Assembly (NCBI GenBank): GCA_026119855.1
Contig: JAOWBW010000484.1
Location: 62,001 to 126,000 of the forward strand
Length of the DNA stretch: 64,000 bases
From: Campanula takesimana
Lineage: Eukaryota; Streptophyta; Magnoliopsida; Asterales; Campanulaceae
Direction: 5' to 3'
Shown: positions 1 through 10,796 of the stretch, piece after piece
How the letters are laid out: every line of letters begins with the position of its first letter
Position numbering within the stretch: position 1 is the first letter of the stretch
Program-made: the position numbers and the translations under genes
The notes under the pieces: model-generated
The model's database searches: none
Seen by the model: only the letters and a program-made list of their open reading frames with translations
What the model was told of the DNA's origin: nothing

Positions 1-425
1 TGTCAATGATGAAGCCCTAGGGGCTATGTTAGCACAAGAGGAACAAGAGTCCACAAAGGAGAACGCCATTTATTTTGTCAGTCGCCGATTCCAAGGAGGC
101 GAAAAGAACTACTCTGTCTTAGAGAAGTCATGTGCAGCATTGGTTTGGGTCACTCAAAACTCAAACACTATATGGAAGCTTTTCCGATCAAGCTAGTAGC
201 AAAGGTTGAACCCCTCCGCTACATCTTCGAGAAGCCTTTCATGTCAACAGAATAGCCAAATGGTACTTCATGCTCGCCGGCTACGATATCACTTACGTCA
301 CACTAAAATCCGTCAGGGGGAAGTGTTCAGTGACCAGCTTGCCGAATTCCCGTGTGACGAAGTGAAGGGGGAAGATGTACAGTTCCCCGACGAGCATTTA
401 TTTGTACTGCAACCGAGGAAGACAA
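1..425 (+). pseudogene. pol: Tat pol: RT-linked RNase H (degenerate)
   Basis: Frame fragments read as the RNase H that follows reverse transcriptase: FVSRRFQGGEKNYSVLEKSC near 76-135, then an IFEKPFMST-like stretch near 220-250 and LAEFPCDEVKGEDVQFPDE near 338-395. This domain degrades the RNA strand during reverse transcription. Several stops and frameshifts break it. The same domain in intact order is on the minus strand at about 58090-58490. RT itself lies upstream of the window. Confidence 0.75.
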
Positions 426-985
426 GTGGCAACTTTTTTTCGATGGCGGCCGCCAATAAACACGGTTTTGGTATAGGGGTATTGCTTGTCGATCCAAAGA
501 CATCTACACTCCCATTGCCATACGCCTGGAATTCGAAGCTACCAACAACATTGCCGAGTACGAAGCATGCATAGTAGGGCTCGAAGCAGCTCTCGAAAGA
601 AATGTCACGGAACTAGAAGTGTTCGGCGACTCTTTGCTCCTTATCAATCAGCAATCGGTAAATGGCGAACCCAAGACCCGACTCTCCAACAGTATGGTCA
701 GCACCTTGAAGAACTGGTTGAACAATTCCAAGAAATCACTTTCAACTACCTGCCAAGGGATAAGAATCGCTTCGCCGATGCACTGGCCACTATAGCTTCA
801 TTAGTTGAAATGCCCAAAGGAAAATGTGAAGCCTTTCATAATTGCTCGAAGGAAACAGTCCGGCATATTGCATGAGCATCGAGATCAACGAGGTTCAAAC
901 AAACTCTCCGTGGTATTCAGATATCATGAACTTCCTCAAAGACGGAACTTATCCCGAGAAATATCAATAAGAAGTCTCAAGCAGC
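426..985 (+). pseudogene. pol: Tat pol: second RNase H domain (degenerate)
   Basis: Starting near 427 a frame reads FFDGAANKHGFGIG, then NIAEYEACIVGLEAALERN and VFGDSLLLINQQ. The spaced acidic residues (D of FDGA, E of AEYEA, D of FGDS) are those of a type-I RNase H catalytic core. A second RNase H after the usual one is described for Tat elements. Frameshifts occur near 550 and 700. The downstream fragment has DKNRFADALATIASLVEMP. The corresponding minus-strand copy is about 57500-58080. Confidence 0.7.
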
Positions 986-2026
986 TCTGCAAAGGTTAGC
1001 CTCTCGGTACGTACTGATTGGGGACCGAGTCTATAAAAGGCACCACGACGGGATCAATCTCTTATGTATCGAGAAAGTCAAAAGGTGTGCCAAGTGCCAA
1101 TTCCACGCTAATCTGCAACATGCTCCACCCTCACAACTTACAACATGGTCACACCTTGGCCTTTCTCTTGTTGGGGGATAGACATCATCGGTAAAGTTCA
1201 TCCTCCAGGAGCAATGGGCAGTCATTCGTCCTAGTAGCAGTCGACTACTTCACAAAGTGGGTCGAAGCACAAGCCTATCGAACCTCAACCCGCCAACGCC
1301 AAGAATGGCCGAATTTGTAAAGATTAATATCATGTGCCGATACGGCGTGCCTCATGAATCATTTCTGACAACGGCTCTCACTTTGAGGAAGGAAATGGAT
1401 GCACTTTTGGAATACAAGATGCAAGATCACAAGAGCACAAGTCATCTCCTTACCGGCCCCAAGCAAATGGCGCAGTCGAAGCAGCAATAAGACCATCGAG
1501 ACCATCGTCAAGAAAATGGCCTCAACAGGAAGGGATTGGCCCAAAAAGCTACCATTAGCATTGTGGGGCTACCGCACATCGATACGATCCGCAACAGGAG
1601 AAACTCCTTATGCATTGGTCTATGGTTCTGAAGCCGTACTCCCTATCGAACTTGAAGTCCCATCTCTACGGGTCCTCCTCGAGAATCAAGTCAACGAGGT
1701 CAACTGGATGCAGAGTCGATACGAACAGCTAGCCTTACTCGACGAGAAAAGGTTAAGGGCACTCGAACGCACGAGGGCATATCAGCAAAGGATGGCAAGA
1801 GCTTTCACAAAAAAGTGAAGCCTCGAAACATCAATGTGGGAGATTTGGTCTTAAGACAACATCCTCCTAATGCTATGAATCCCCTGGGGAAATGGGGACC
1901 CCGATGGATCGGTCCGTACGTGGTCAAAAAGATACTAAGCGGTGTGCAGTCCGGCTCGTGGATTTAGATGGTGACCAGCTGCCAAAGGAGGTCAACCTCG
2001 ACAAGCTCAAGAGGTTCTACGCTTAA
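986..2026 (+). pseudogene. pol: Tat pol: integrase (degenerate)
   Basis: Recognisable pieces in order: IGDRVYKRHHDG and CAKCQFHANLQHAPPS (zinc-binding region, about 1015-1130); AVDYFTKWVEAQAYR (core, about 1240-1285); then DWPKKLPLALWGYRTSIR, YGSEAVLPIELEVPS and a C-terminal stretch with INVGDLVLRQ and KWGPRWIGPYVV up to YA and stop at about 2026. Integrase joins element DNA to the host. The region around 1290-1500 has several frame breaks, so it is non-functional. The gene ends just before the A-rich tract. Confidence 0.78.
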
Positions 2027-2039
2027 TAAACAAAGACCA

Positions 2040-2070
<31 letters not shown>

Positions 2071-2400
2071 GCTCGCTAGGTTAGAAAACCCGCAAGGGCG
2101 GCTAGGCAAAAACAGGGTGCACAAAAAAAAATAAAAAAAATAAAAAATGGTCTTTGTTTGTTTGAACTACGAAGACCTGAGCCTCCAACTGGAGGAACGT
2201 AGGCAACCTTCGGGTGCGGTCTAAAACATATCAAAAATACCCAATTCACTTCAAATAACAAAATGCAATTTTTATTCATTCAATGAATTATTCAAACCAT
2301 TACAACGGATTTATTGAGCAACAAAGACATCAAAATATTAAATCCTAAAACAAAGTGGTCTAAATTGCAATCTCTTGGGGTACAAAGAAAAATCTAATCT
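2027..2400 (+). other. Tat-type 3' untranslated region
   Basis: Non-coding. A 27-base A run starts at about 2042. It is followed by a phrase (about 2070-2115: GCTAGGTTAGAAAACC, then GGGCGGCTAGGC) and a block near 2165-2215 with GAACTACGAAGACCTG and ACGTAGGCAACC. Blocks of the GAACTAC...ACGTAGG type recur downstream of pol in the other Tat copies here (27110-27690, 35310-35360), so they are a family signature. Confidence 0.55.
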
Positions 2401-2860
2401 TTCTTAGGTTTGGGAACCCATTGCTTCTTGTTATGTACTTTAGTCTTCTTGGATGGGGACGGAACATTCTTGGGACCGCCAAGACGGGAGAAACGCTAGA
2501 CGGGACGGAGCTTCATCAACGGCTTTCCCTTACCCTTATCAGCGGAACCTTAGCGGGGACAACCATGGGACGCTTCCACACATATGAGGAATTTCCCTTA
2601 CCTTTCTTCTTCTTGGGAAAATAACGGGGTCTATAGTCCCGCACATGAACCACCGGTCTCACGGGTCAACAACATCGTCATTGGGCCTTCCCAAACGATC
2701 AAAAACGCTCGGACGCTTCTCCACCATCGAGACGGACCCCACAGCTGGAACGGCGTTCACCATTGGAACGGACTTCTCACCCTCAGGGACGGAAACCTTA
2801 ACTTCAAAGGAGAAAGTCATTGGGGCCATTATAACAAGAATTTTGTGGTTTAGGGGGAGA
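2400..2860 (-). pseudogene. unrecognised antisense coding remnant
   Basis: On the minus strand a frame from about 2831 reads MTFSFEVKVSVPEG and RPSVFDRLGRPNDD. With frameshifts it continues to basic stretches ending near KKQWVPKPKK at about 2400. The SVFDRLG phrase is reminiscent of nucleic-acid-binding or gag-like proteins of plant retroelements, but I cannot assign a family. It lies between the 3' UTR signature and the PMD gene, in the same antisense orientation as PMD, so it could be an extra exon or a second captured ORF. Confidence 0.3.
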
Positions 2861-3356
2861 AAGTGTCTGCAAAAGAATGCTGTGTGGCCATTCTGGTCGA
2901 AAAATGGTTCAATTTATAGCTGTTGGAACATTCTGATCAGAAAAGAAAGGGGCTGTAATTCAGCAGGCCAGAAGCGCGCGCCTCCTACCATGGATTCACA
3001 ACGCGCGCGCCTCCCAAAAGCAAGGCCCGACGCGCGCGCGCCTTTGACAGCAGTTTAGACAGAAACAGCCCTTGTCAGTTCAGAACAGAACCCAAGCACT
3101 TCAACATATCCAGCCTGCAGCAAAATCAAATCCCAGCAATAAAAAGGAGTTCAAAGCATCGACAACAAGCACCCTTTGGGCACACATTTGTTTGTAAAGA
3201 GTCGACATCTAAGATCGAGTCGCTAATAGAACATAAAAACGAGTAGTAAAATAGATAGGATTGTAAATACATGTTAAATGTTATTACAGGCAAAAGCAAA
3301 AGTGTTTCAATCCCTCATCCTCTCAGCCACAACAGCTCAGGCACGTCATCACCAAC
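2861..3356. other. 3' flank of the left PMD gene, non-coding, with GC-palindrome array
   Basis: No gene. It holds a three-unit GC-palindrome array (2971-3045). The stretch from about 2960 to 3356 is the inverted counterpart of about 22010-22384 after the other PMD copy, so this belongs to the PMD transcription unit or its flank. Confidence 0.5.
2971..3045. repeat. array of three GC palindromes (AGGCGCGCGCCT type)
   Basis: Three CGCGCGC cores about 28-30 bases apart. The consensus AGGCGCGCGCCT is its own reverse complement. Similar arrays occur at about 5479-5521, 7226-7296, 9956-10023, 11076-11112, 14394-14584, 19744-19934, 22295-22366, 31403-31475, 31629-31668, 32519-32584 and 63868-63935. 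Confidence 0.8.
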
Positions 3357-5322
3357 ACTGTGCTCACCCCCTGCTACCGCTCTCGGTCTCCTCATCGTCA
3401 TCATCATCCTCATCATCATCATCATCAGAATCAGATGTCAGAAAAACATACCACGGCAGCCTGAGCAGGAGGCTCTCTCTCCGGTGACATATCCTCGGGA
3501 ACAATCTCCCTCTGCTCCTCAAAGACCCCGAAGTTTGAATAAGTGTAATAAGGAGGAGGCAAAGGAGGATCAAAACAATACCCGGCACCGGTAGTGTAAA
3601 ACTGAGCGGAGGTCGAAGGAGCAGCCTGTGATCTCCTCGGATCAGCGAACATAAAGCCCTGCATCAAGTTGTTCTCCCTGAAGAGGCCATAATCCTGATC
3701 CAAGTGAATATAAGGGACGGCATCAACCCCTACCATATATGCCGCACGATCAGCCTCTGAAAGTGACCTCCAGTTACGAGGGCAGAAAGGAGGAACGTCT
3801 GGAACTGCAGGACGAGGAGGGGTATAAAAGTCTGTCACCTGGGTACCATGCTGCCAAAATACTCTGTTTCCCAAGTACAGAGCCATGCACTCACCCGAAC
3901 TCATCAAAAGCCGAGAACGGGTAGGAATAAGAGTGTGCTCAAACCAGTGCTGAACTGATCTCCACGGATACAAAGAAAAGGCAACAGACTCAGGCCTCAG
4001 GGTGTCCAAGTGCCGTCGCCGAAGTAAGACTAATGGGATTCGTGCCAGTCTTCACATTCCTCTCCTTATACGCCCCACCGTGCGCAGTCCGGATACTGGG
4101 GCTGGCCTTCCTTGGCAATCTTGAAATCCCTCAGATTCAGGATAGCAAAAGCCCAAAGCTGTAGACAAGAGGCAGAAACAAAGTTAATGACAGTCAACGA
4201 AAAAGGCAGTTATGACTAAGGCAAGGAGAATATAAAAGGGACAGTAAGCGGTATACCTCCCACAGCAAGCTGAAGCCCGTAACAGAGCTGGTGGTCGAGC
4301 GGCTGGTCAAATCCATGCCGTGGTAACAAGCAGCCAAGCCCGCTGCGCCCCAGTTATACTGGCCGATCTGGTCCAAGTCCACTAACAAGTCAAGCAGAGC
4401 CAAAGAGGCCGAAGATCCCCCATTGGCAAACAGAGTGTGGGATAACAAGTACCAAATGAAGCAACGGGCCACAGCATCAACCCGATCAGCAGTAACACCC
4501 GAGCCTCAGCCATCAGGATGCTGAAATAAGCCGGATTCTCCCCCATGTCACTTGAGAATTCTTAACCTCGAACCGACAGTCAACCAAGGCCAGTAACTCG
4601 TCCGGAGTCCGAGCAGCCCCTCTCAAACCAAAAGGGACAGGCACCCCCATGAACGGCAAGCCCGTCAAAGCTGTGAAATCAGTAGGCGTCATAGTCACCT
4701 CGCCCATGGGTAAATGGAAGGTATGGGTGGTATCCCACCATCTCTCCCTCAATGCCTGAACCACATCAGGGTCATTCTTCAAAGCTGGGAGGCTAGTGAC
4801 AAAAAGACCAAATTGAGTCCCTGTGACTCGGGCCCGAACATTCTCGGGCAACCTCTTCCATATAGAGATGGGCCCATGAGCCCCACCGCGAATCTCCGTC
4901 AAACGGGTCCACTCCTAAAAAAAAAAGGGGGAACAACAAAAATTTCATCAGCATGACTGCTAGAAAAAACGGATGAACTCAACACAAAGATTTCAACGGC
5001 AGAACAATGTACAAGCAAGTGTGTGAACGTGAAAATGGACATCCCAACATGTTTCTTACAACAAATCAGCAACAACAAACAACATGCAAAGAATGATCAA
5101 TAAAGCTGCTGCAGCAATATCTCGGGTAAAGAAAACAGAACTTCATGAAGCCCGAAATCGACAAGAAAGGTGAGGCATTCTTACCAAACCCGAAGTCACG
5201 AAGTGAGAAATATGGGTATGAGGCCGGAAAGTAAGCAAGCTCGGGTCCATAGCTTCAACCCCAATTTCGGGCTCCTCGCCCTGTGGCATCTCAAACGGAG
5301 GTGATTGCTGACGATCCGACAT
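3357..5322 (-). pseudogene. plant mobile domain (PMD) gene, antisense ORF of element A
   Basis: PMD (aminotransferase-like) proteins occur as host silencing factors of the MAIN/MAIL type and inside transposons. Exon 1 is 5322-5185 (MSDRQQSPPFEMPQGEEP...), with a good donor GGTAAG. Exon 2 is 4914-4257 and contains the PMD hallmark FHLPMGEVTMTPTDFTAL followed by TGLPFMG. Exon 3 is 4158 to about 3440, ending near PPAQAAV. Compared with the + copy, the third intron and most of exon 4 are deleted, so the acidic Asp/Glu tail follows directly (about 3395-3430 is a GAT-type run). Single-base deletions near 4540 and 4490 and further shifts in exon 3 break the frame. The intron at 4256-4159 is intact and preserves the empty target site of the element in the other copy. 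Confidence 0.8.
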
Positions 5323-5779
5323 CGTTTCTTTGACGGAATTGATCCTAGAGCAGCAAGAAAGTGTTTTGGGGTGATTTCTCTACGAAAATTGGGCTTGGAA
5401 TTTGGAGTGTTCTTCAAATTTTTGAAAAATGGCCGAAAACAGCGAACAACCTGTTTAATTGTGCTGAACGTATGCGCCAGGCGCGCGCCTCCCGACATAC
5501 TCATCTGAGGCGCGCGCGTCCCATAACGAGGCTCGGATGCGCACTCTTCCCATCAGCAGGCAGGTTCAGAAGCAGTCTCCCATGCAAGAATCCATGCATC
5601 GTATCAAAGTCTCCCCACGGATTCCGAACTCCCTAAGTTCTGTCACGGGTGCCACGCCCCCCTCACAGTCAATCTCAACATTTCATCCCCAGCAGGAACA
5701 TTTTTCTGGTCACAGTCAACTGTGCCCGTACCCCACAATTCAAAAGTCAAGTGTGACTCTAAATGGCACGAGACTTCAA
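5323..5779 (-). promoter_or_regulatory. upstream region of left PMD gene
   Basis: Homologous, inverted, to about 10800-11271. A pair of GC palindromes lies at 5479-5521. The position matching the TATATATA of the other copy (11132-11139) reads ACAATTAA on the sense strand here, so the putative TATA box is lost. Confidence 0.45.
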
Positions 5780-6860
5780 AGCAATATTTCATCAACGGAT
5801 TCACTAACGGATTCGTCAACAAGGGTTCACCAATGGACTCATCCAAAGGGTTCACCAACGGACTCATCCAAGGGATTCACTGACGGATTCATCAAACGGA
5901 TTCACCCACGGATTCGTCAACAAGGGTTCACCAACGGACTCATCCAAGGGATTCACTAACGGATTCATCAAACGGATTCACCAACGGATTCGTCAACAAG
6001 GGTTCACCAACGGACTCATCCAAGGGATTCACTAACGGATTCATCAAACGGATTCACCAACGGATTCGTCAACAAGGGTTCACCAACGGACTCATCCGAG
6101 GGATTCACTAACGGATTCATCAAACGGATTCACCAACGGATTCGTCAACAAGGGTTCACCAACGGACTCATCCAAGGGATTCACTAACGGATTCATCAAA
6201 CGGATTCACCAACGGATTCGTCAACAAGGGTTCACCAACGGACTCATCCAAGGGATTCACTAACGGATTCATCAAACGGATTCACCAACGGATTCGTCAA
6301 CAAGGGTTCACCAACGGACTCATCCAAGGGATTCACTAACGGATTCATCAAACGGATTCACCAACGGATTCGTCAACAAGGGTTCACCAACGGACTCATC
6401 CAAGGGATTCACTAAGGGATTCATCAAACGGATTCACCAACGGATTCGTCAACAAGGGTTCACCAATAGACTCATCCAAAGGGTTCACCAACGGACTCAT
6501 CCAAGGGATTCACTAACGGATTCATCAAACGGATTCACCAACGGATTCATCAACAAGGGTTCACCAACGGACTCATCCAAGGGATTCACTAACGGATTCA
6601 TCAAACGGATTCACCGACAGATTCGTCAACAAGGGTTCACCAACGGACTCATCCAAGGGATTCACTAACGGATTTATCAAACGGATTCACCAACGGATTC
6701 GTCAACAAGGGTTCACCAACGGACTCATCCAACGGATTCACCAACGGATTCGTCAACAAGGGTTCACCAACGAACTCATCCAAGAGATTCACTAACGGAT
6801 TCATCAGAAGGTTCACTAACGGCCTCATTCAAAACATTCAGCCGGCAGGTTCACCTAACG
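5780..6860. repeat. 76-bp minisatellite, about 13-14 copies
   Basis: GGTTCACCAACGGACTCATC recurs at 6001, 6077 and 6153, giving a 76-bp period. Each unit is built of three related 24-27 base subunits around TTCACCAACGGATTC, so it is a higher-order repeat. Units are nearly identical in the centre and diverge at the edges. It lies between the antisense PMD gene and the PPT, which is the hypervariable 3' UTR position where Tat elements are known to grow tandem repeats. Confidence 0.92.
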
Positions 6861-7025
6861 GATCATGCCACCCCCTCTATCAACAAAAGCCGCTCACACA
6901 GGGAGTGCACCACTATCTCTCGCAATTTCAAATTCCTGCTTTCATCGAGTCTTTGCCTTTTTTGGTGATGTCCTCGGCGGGTGTTTTTAACTTTCGTCGA
7001 CGCGTTTTGCTTTGCAATCCACGTC
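6861..7025. other. pre-PPT internal sequence
   Basis: About 165 bases without a gene. It is the inverted counterpart of about 10226-10400 in element B and forms the conserved 3' end of the internal region in both elements. Confidence 0.6.
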
Positions 7026-7037
7026 GCCGAGGGGCTC
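7026..7037 (+). other. polypurine tract of element A
   Basis: GCCGAGGGGCTC abuts the LTR start TGTAGACACC. The same phrase on the minus strand abuts the 3' LTR of element B at 10214. It would prime plus-strand DNA synthesis. Confidence 0.7.
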
Positions 7038-8048
7038 TGTAGACACCCCGCCTTGGACCGCTCACCCCAATTGCACATTTGATTTTGTGTTTCTCCCCAT
7101 TTTAAGTGTTTCTCGTTAGTTTCTGTCACTTCCGTTAAGTTCCTGACTGACTTCGTTAAGTCCAGGGACTAAACTGAATGACAGGGCTGACTTTCTAGTC
7201 CATTCTGTCAAAATTGCCTTCTCTGAGTCGCGCGCCTCCGACACTAGGAGACAGGCGCGCGCGCCTCCCGCCCCCAAAGAAGGAAGCGCGCGCCTCTGGG
7301 CGTCAGTTACAGATTTCTGGCCAGGATTCCCTCCCTTGCTCAATTTACAGGATTTTGCCCGGGAAGGATTTTTTGGTGACTGAGTTTTGGCACCAAAAAC
7401 ACCCCTCTTTCACCTATAAAAACCTCTCTTTACCTCCATTTTCAAGGATCGAAAATTGATCAAAAAATCATTGGAAAAAAGCATCAAAAAACTAGACAAA
7501 GAGAGTCACTTTCTAAAGGTTCTCCAAGAATCAAATCAAGCAACATTTGAAGTTCTTCAAATTATAGGTAAAAGTCCATCTTTTCCTTTCTTTTCTACCT
7601 CATCTCCTCTCTCTTTTACTTTAATCAAATGTGCAATCACCCAAATCATTTTGGGACATGACTCTAATGATCACCTCATCTCATTGAGGTTGGTTAAGGA
7701 GTTATCTCCTACATTCCAAATCATATTTTAAACCCCCCTTTTTATGACTTAAAGAAGAAGAAGAAGAAGAACATTTTCATTTATGTAGATTTTGATCAAG
7801 CAAGACCAACTTAAGTTGGGCGAGATGGGTGTTTCGGTACTTCCCATCTCGTAATCTAACCCCCGGACCTCAAAACAAAGAATCTCTATTTTCGTAACCA
7901 AAACTTAGGCTACAATCAATAGGTTTTTCTTATGTTCCTCAAAACATAGGTGGCGACTCTAAAACAATCTAAAATCAAGTTAGACATCCTAGGATAATAT
8001 CACGCGCTCGAGCCTAAAGCCGTGGTGTTCCCACCCGGGGTATCTACA
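7038..8048 (+). repeat. 3' LTR of element A (1011 bp)
   Basis: Starts TGTAGACACCCC and ends GGGGTATCTACA, i.e. TG...CA. A TATA box, TATAAA, is at 7415-7420. A GC-palindrome array is in U3 (7226-7296) and an AAG microsatellite lies at about 7750-7770. GGTGGCGACTC lies about 100 bases before the end. The family also gives LTRs 9198-10213 and 31756-32776 (both minus). Confidence 0.9.
7415..7420 (+). promoter_or_regulatory. LTR TATA box
   Basis: CCTATAAAAACC in U3 of the 3' LTR of A. It is conserved, inverted, at 9830-9835 in the 3' LTR of B. In the 5' LTR of B (about 32395) two bases are lost and the box is gone. Confidence 0.6.
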
Positions 8049-9197
8049 AGAGGATCCACCGAAAACCAAGTAGACACTACCTACTCCATCCTAGGCTCGT
8101 GCCTTATCACCCAAATAAAGGACATCTCCGCTGTAGCCGATCAACAGCCCCCTCTGTCCCGTCGCCTCAATAATCGCTGCAGCAAGCAACTCAAAGTCTA
8201 GCTCTGCCCACGGATGGAACGTCATGTCTCTCGGACAGGGTCCCCCCAGAAGAGTCTTCAAACTAAGCCTAAGTATAGTGCTAAGAAGTCTCGTTTCCCT
8301 ATACTCCTGCAACTTGGCGCCCATCTACAAGGTACGGCAATCAAGCATTGGTCGTCCCAAACCAACCCATAGCAAGAATCTCATAGGCCCAACACTACAT
8401 AGGTAAGTCATCAACAAGAAGAGACTGAAACCAGAAACAGACAAAGAACGGTTCATACCTCCGAGGCAAAGTGTAAACAGTCGACTGACTCCAACTGAGA
8501 CCGACAACTCCGATCTAAAGAACGGTACAACTCCGTCAAACCCGTTGCTCCACAAGCAAGTCTGCTCACTACATCCAAGTCCACTGGGCATCCCAACAAA
8601 GGAATCATCATCGTAGTATCGATATTAGTGGTCTACGACAATCCATACCAAATAAACGGATGGAAAGCTATCTCTACATCACCGCCTCTGGTTCCAAGAG
8701 CCACCAACATCCCCTCATACTGCCCCCAAGCGCACTACTCCTGATGTCGGTGCAGTCAAGCCCGGTCAAGCTATGAACAGTCTTTGGAGTCTTCTCCCAC
8801 AAGCTATGCACAACGCTACACGAGCCCCTCGACTTCAAAGGAGGCAATACAACCTGCCAACACAAACATGTATACACAGCAAAGGTACATAATCAATCTA
8901 ACAATTTACTTTATGATGCATGCTGCTGCCAAAATTCCCAACGAATACTATAAACATCTCACAATCAAAACCCTAGTCTACCTAGGAAAAGACAAGTCAA
9001 CTCAAAACAAATCCAAGACAAGTCAACTCAAAACAAATCCAAGAAAAGTCAACTCCGAACAAGTCCGAAACATTTCAATAATTAACAGGCAAAAATATGT
9101 CTTCATCCAAAATTAGCTTTCTCTTCAAAACACTAATGTACATTACACTCTAACAAAAGTCAAACAAACACAAAAAGCACTTTTAACAAAGTCAACC
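8049..9197 (-). pseudogene. antisense ORF remnant of an older Tat element (Tat III)
   Basis: This is the target sequence between elements A and B. Minus-strand frames are open in patches: 8877-8674 (LPPLKSRGSCSVVHSLWEK), 8591-8325, and 8324-8091 (DMTFHPWAELDFELLAAAI). I do not recognise the protein. Its orientation and its position before a tandem-repeat region (continued at 32782) suggest the antisense extra ORF of another Tat element; this is inference. From about 8990 to 9060 a 30-base unit (GTCAACTCAAAACAAATCCA core) is repeated. 9060-9192 is AC-rich and empty. Confidence 0.4.
9193..9197. repeat. target site duplication CAACC, left copy
   Basis: CAACC directly precedes the LTR at 9198 and is repeated at 32777-32781 directly after the LTR ending at 32776. 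It defines element B as a single insertion. Confidence 0.85.
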
Positions 9198-10213
9198 TGT
9201 AGATACCCCGGGGCGGGGCCCACGGCTTAGCTAGAGCGCGTGGGTTATCATAGGATGTCTAATTGTATTTTAGAGTCACCACCCACATTTTTTAGGAACG
9301 TAAGAAAACCTAATGTTTATGAGCCTAAGTTTGATTTACGAAAACAGAGATTCTAAGGATTAGGGGTTCGGGGGTTAGGTTACGAAATGGGAAGTACTTA
9401 AACACCTATTTCGCCCGAGCAAAGTCGGTCTTGTTTGTTCATAATTCACTTTAAAGATAGATGTGTTCTTCCTATTTGAATAATGATAAAAGAGGGGGTT
9501 TGAAAAGGGGTTTTATTGTTTAGAATGTAGGGAGATAACTCTTAGGCCAATTTCAATGTAATGAAAGAGCCATTGGTGTCATGTCCCAAGTGGTTTTGGG
9601 TGATTGCACATTGAGTGAAAAAAGAAGAAGAAGAAGAATAAGAAGAAGAAGAAGAAGAATATTAAGACATAAAGTAGAAGAGAGTTGTACCTATAATAAT
9701 CTTCAAAGACAACTCCTTGAGAAGGTGTAGGACACTTGTGAAAGAATGTCTTGTTGTGATGCCAAAGCTTAATAAAAGATTTTAGAATTCAAGGTTCAAG
9801 GTCCCCTCCAATGATGTATTGGAGGGGTTTTTATAGTTGAAAAAGGGGAGTTTTTGGAGCCAAAATCAGTCACCAAGAAATCGTTCCCGAGCAAAATCAT
9901 GTAAGATGAGCAAGGGAGAGATTCTAGGATAGAAATCAGCCACTGACACTCCTAGAAGCGCGCGCATCCCACGTAGTCAGCGGGAGGCGCGCGCGTCTGG
10001 CCACAATGGTCGGAGGCGCACGACTTTGAAAAGTGGTTTTTGACAGAATGGACTAGAAAGTTAGAACTGTTTTTCAGTTTGGTCCCTGGACTTAACGGAG
10101 CTCGCTTGGAACTTAACCAAAGTAACAAAAACTAACAGAAAACACATAAAAGAGGGAGAAACACAAAATCAAGTGTGCAATCGGGATGAGCGATCCAAGT
10201 CGGGGTGTCTACA
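9198..10213 (-). repeat. 3' LTR of element B (1016 bp)
   Basis: On the + strand it reads TGTAGATACCCC...GGGTGTCTACA, the inverse of 7038-8048. TATA box (complement) at 9830-9835, AAG microsatellite at about 9623-9658, GC-palindrome array at 9956-10023. Confidence 0.9.
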
Positions 10214-10225
10214 GAGCCCCTCGGT
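10214..10225 (-). other. polypurine tract of element B
   Basis: The complement of GAGCCCCTCGGT reads ACCGAGGGGCTC immediately before the minus-strand LTR start. Confidence 0.65.
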
Positions 10226-10429
10226 GGCGTGGATTGTGAAGCAAACGTGCCGACGAAAGAAAGACATCTGCCTAGGACATCACCGAGAAAAAGAAACGAC
10301 TCGATAAAATCAGGAATTTGAAATTGCAAGGGATAGAGGTGCGCTCTCTGTGTGAGCGTCTTGGTTGATAATAAAAGGTTCGGTGGCATGAAGCGGCCCA
10401 CCGTGGCCGACAGCGGGACATGGGGGTCC

Positions 10430-10560
10430 GTTTTCTGGGAGCCGGGCCTATCTGCTGGTAGCGAGATCCGTTTGTCGGAAGCGGGATCCGTTTGCTAGTA
10501 GCGAGATCCATTTGCTGGAAGTGAGACCTGTTTGCTGGTGGTGAGATCTTTTTTCCGGAA
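10430..10560. repeat. about 21-bp degenerate tandem repeat
   Basis: Units such as GCGAGATCCGTTTGCTGGTA and GCGGGATCCGTTTGTCGGAA repeat about six times with substitutions. It adjoins the 29-bp array. Confidence 0.8.
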
Positions 10561-10796
10561 TGCGGGACCCAGAGGACCGTTTGCTTGAGTGCGGGACCCA
10601 TGGGACCATTTGCTTGAATGCGGGACCCATAGGACCGTTTGCTTGAGTGCGGGACCCAGAGGACCGTTTGCTTGAATGCGGGACCCAGAGGACTGTTTGC
10701 TTGAATGCGGGACTCAGAGGACCGTTTGCTTGAATGCGGGACTCAGAAGACCGTTTGCTTGAATGCGGGACCCAGAGGACCGTTTGCTTGAATGGA
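10559..10796. repeat. 29-bp minisatellite, about 8 copies
   Basis: GCGGGACCC starts at 10562, 10591, 10620 and 10649, so the period is 29. The unit contains CAGAGGACCGTTTGCTTGAA. It occupies the same place relative to LTR and PMD as the 76-bp array of element A, yet the repeat is different. Confidence 0.9.

Larger units (their letters stand above)
1..8048 (+). mobile_element. Tat-lineage Ty3/gypsy element A, 3' part
   Basis: Truncated by the window start. The order seen is RNase H, second RNase H, integrase, Tat-like 3' UTR, antisense PMD gene, minisatellite, polypurine tract and 3' LTR. Membership of the Tat lineage rests on the RNase H/integrase reading, on the 3' UTR phrases near 2070-2220, and on an extra antisense ORF between pol and 3' LTR, which is a known Tat feature. 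The start of the window is nearly identical to the complement of about 58420-58490 in the minus-strand element D, so A and D are one family. The 3' flank is AGAGG (8049-8053); the matching 5' target duplication would lie outside the window. Confidence 0.82.

Noticed and set aside
3271..3594. Serine- or isoleucine-rich frames near 3280-3590 (+)
   Set aside because: They are the other strand of the GAT-rich acidic tail of the PMD gene.
5537..5959. 140-residue open frame on the + strand
   Set aside because: It runs into the 76-bp minisatellite and translates repeat units. No domain, antisense to the PMD upstream region.
5780..6860. CRISPR-like repeat array
   Set aside because: Units are head-to-tail tandem repeats without unique spacers, in a plant retroelement.
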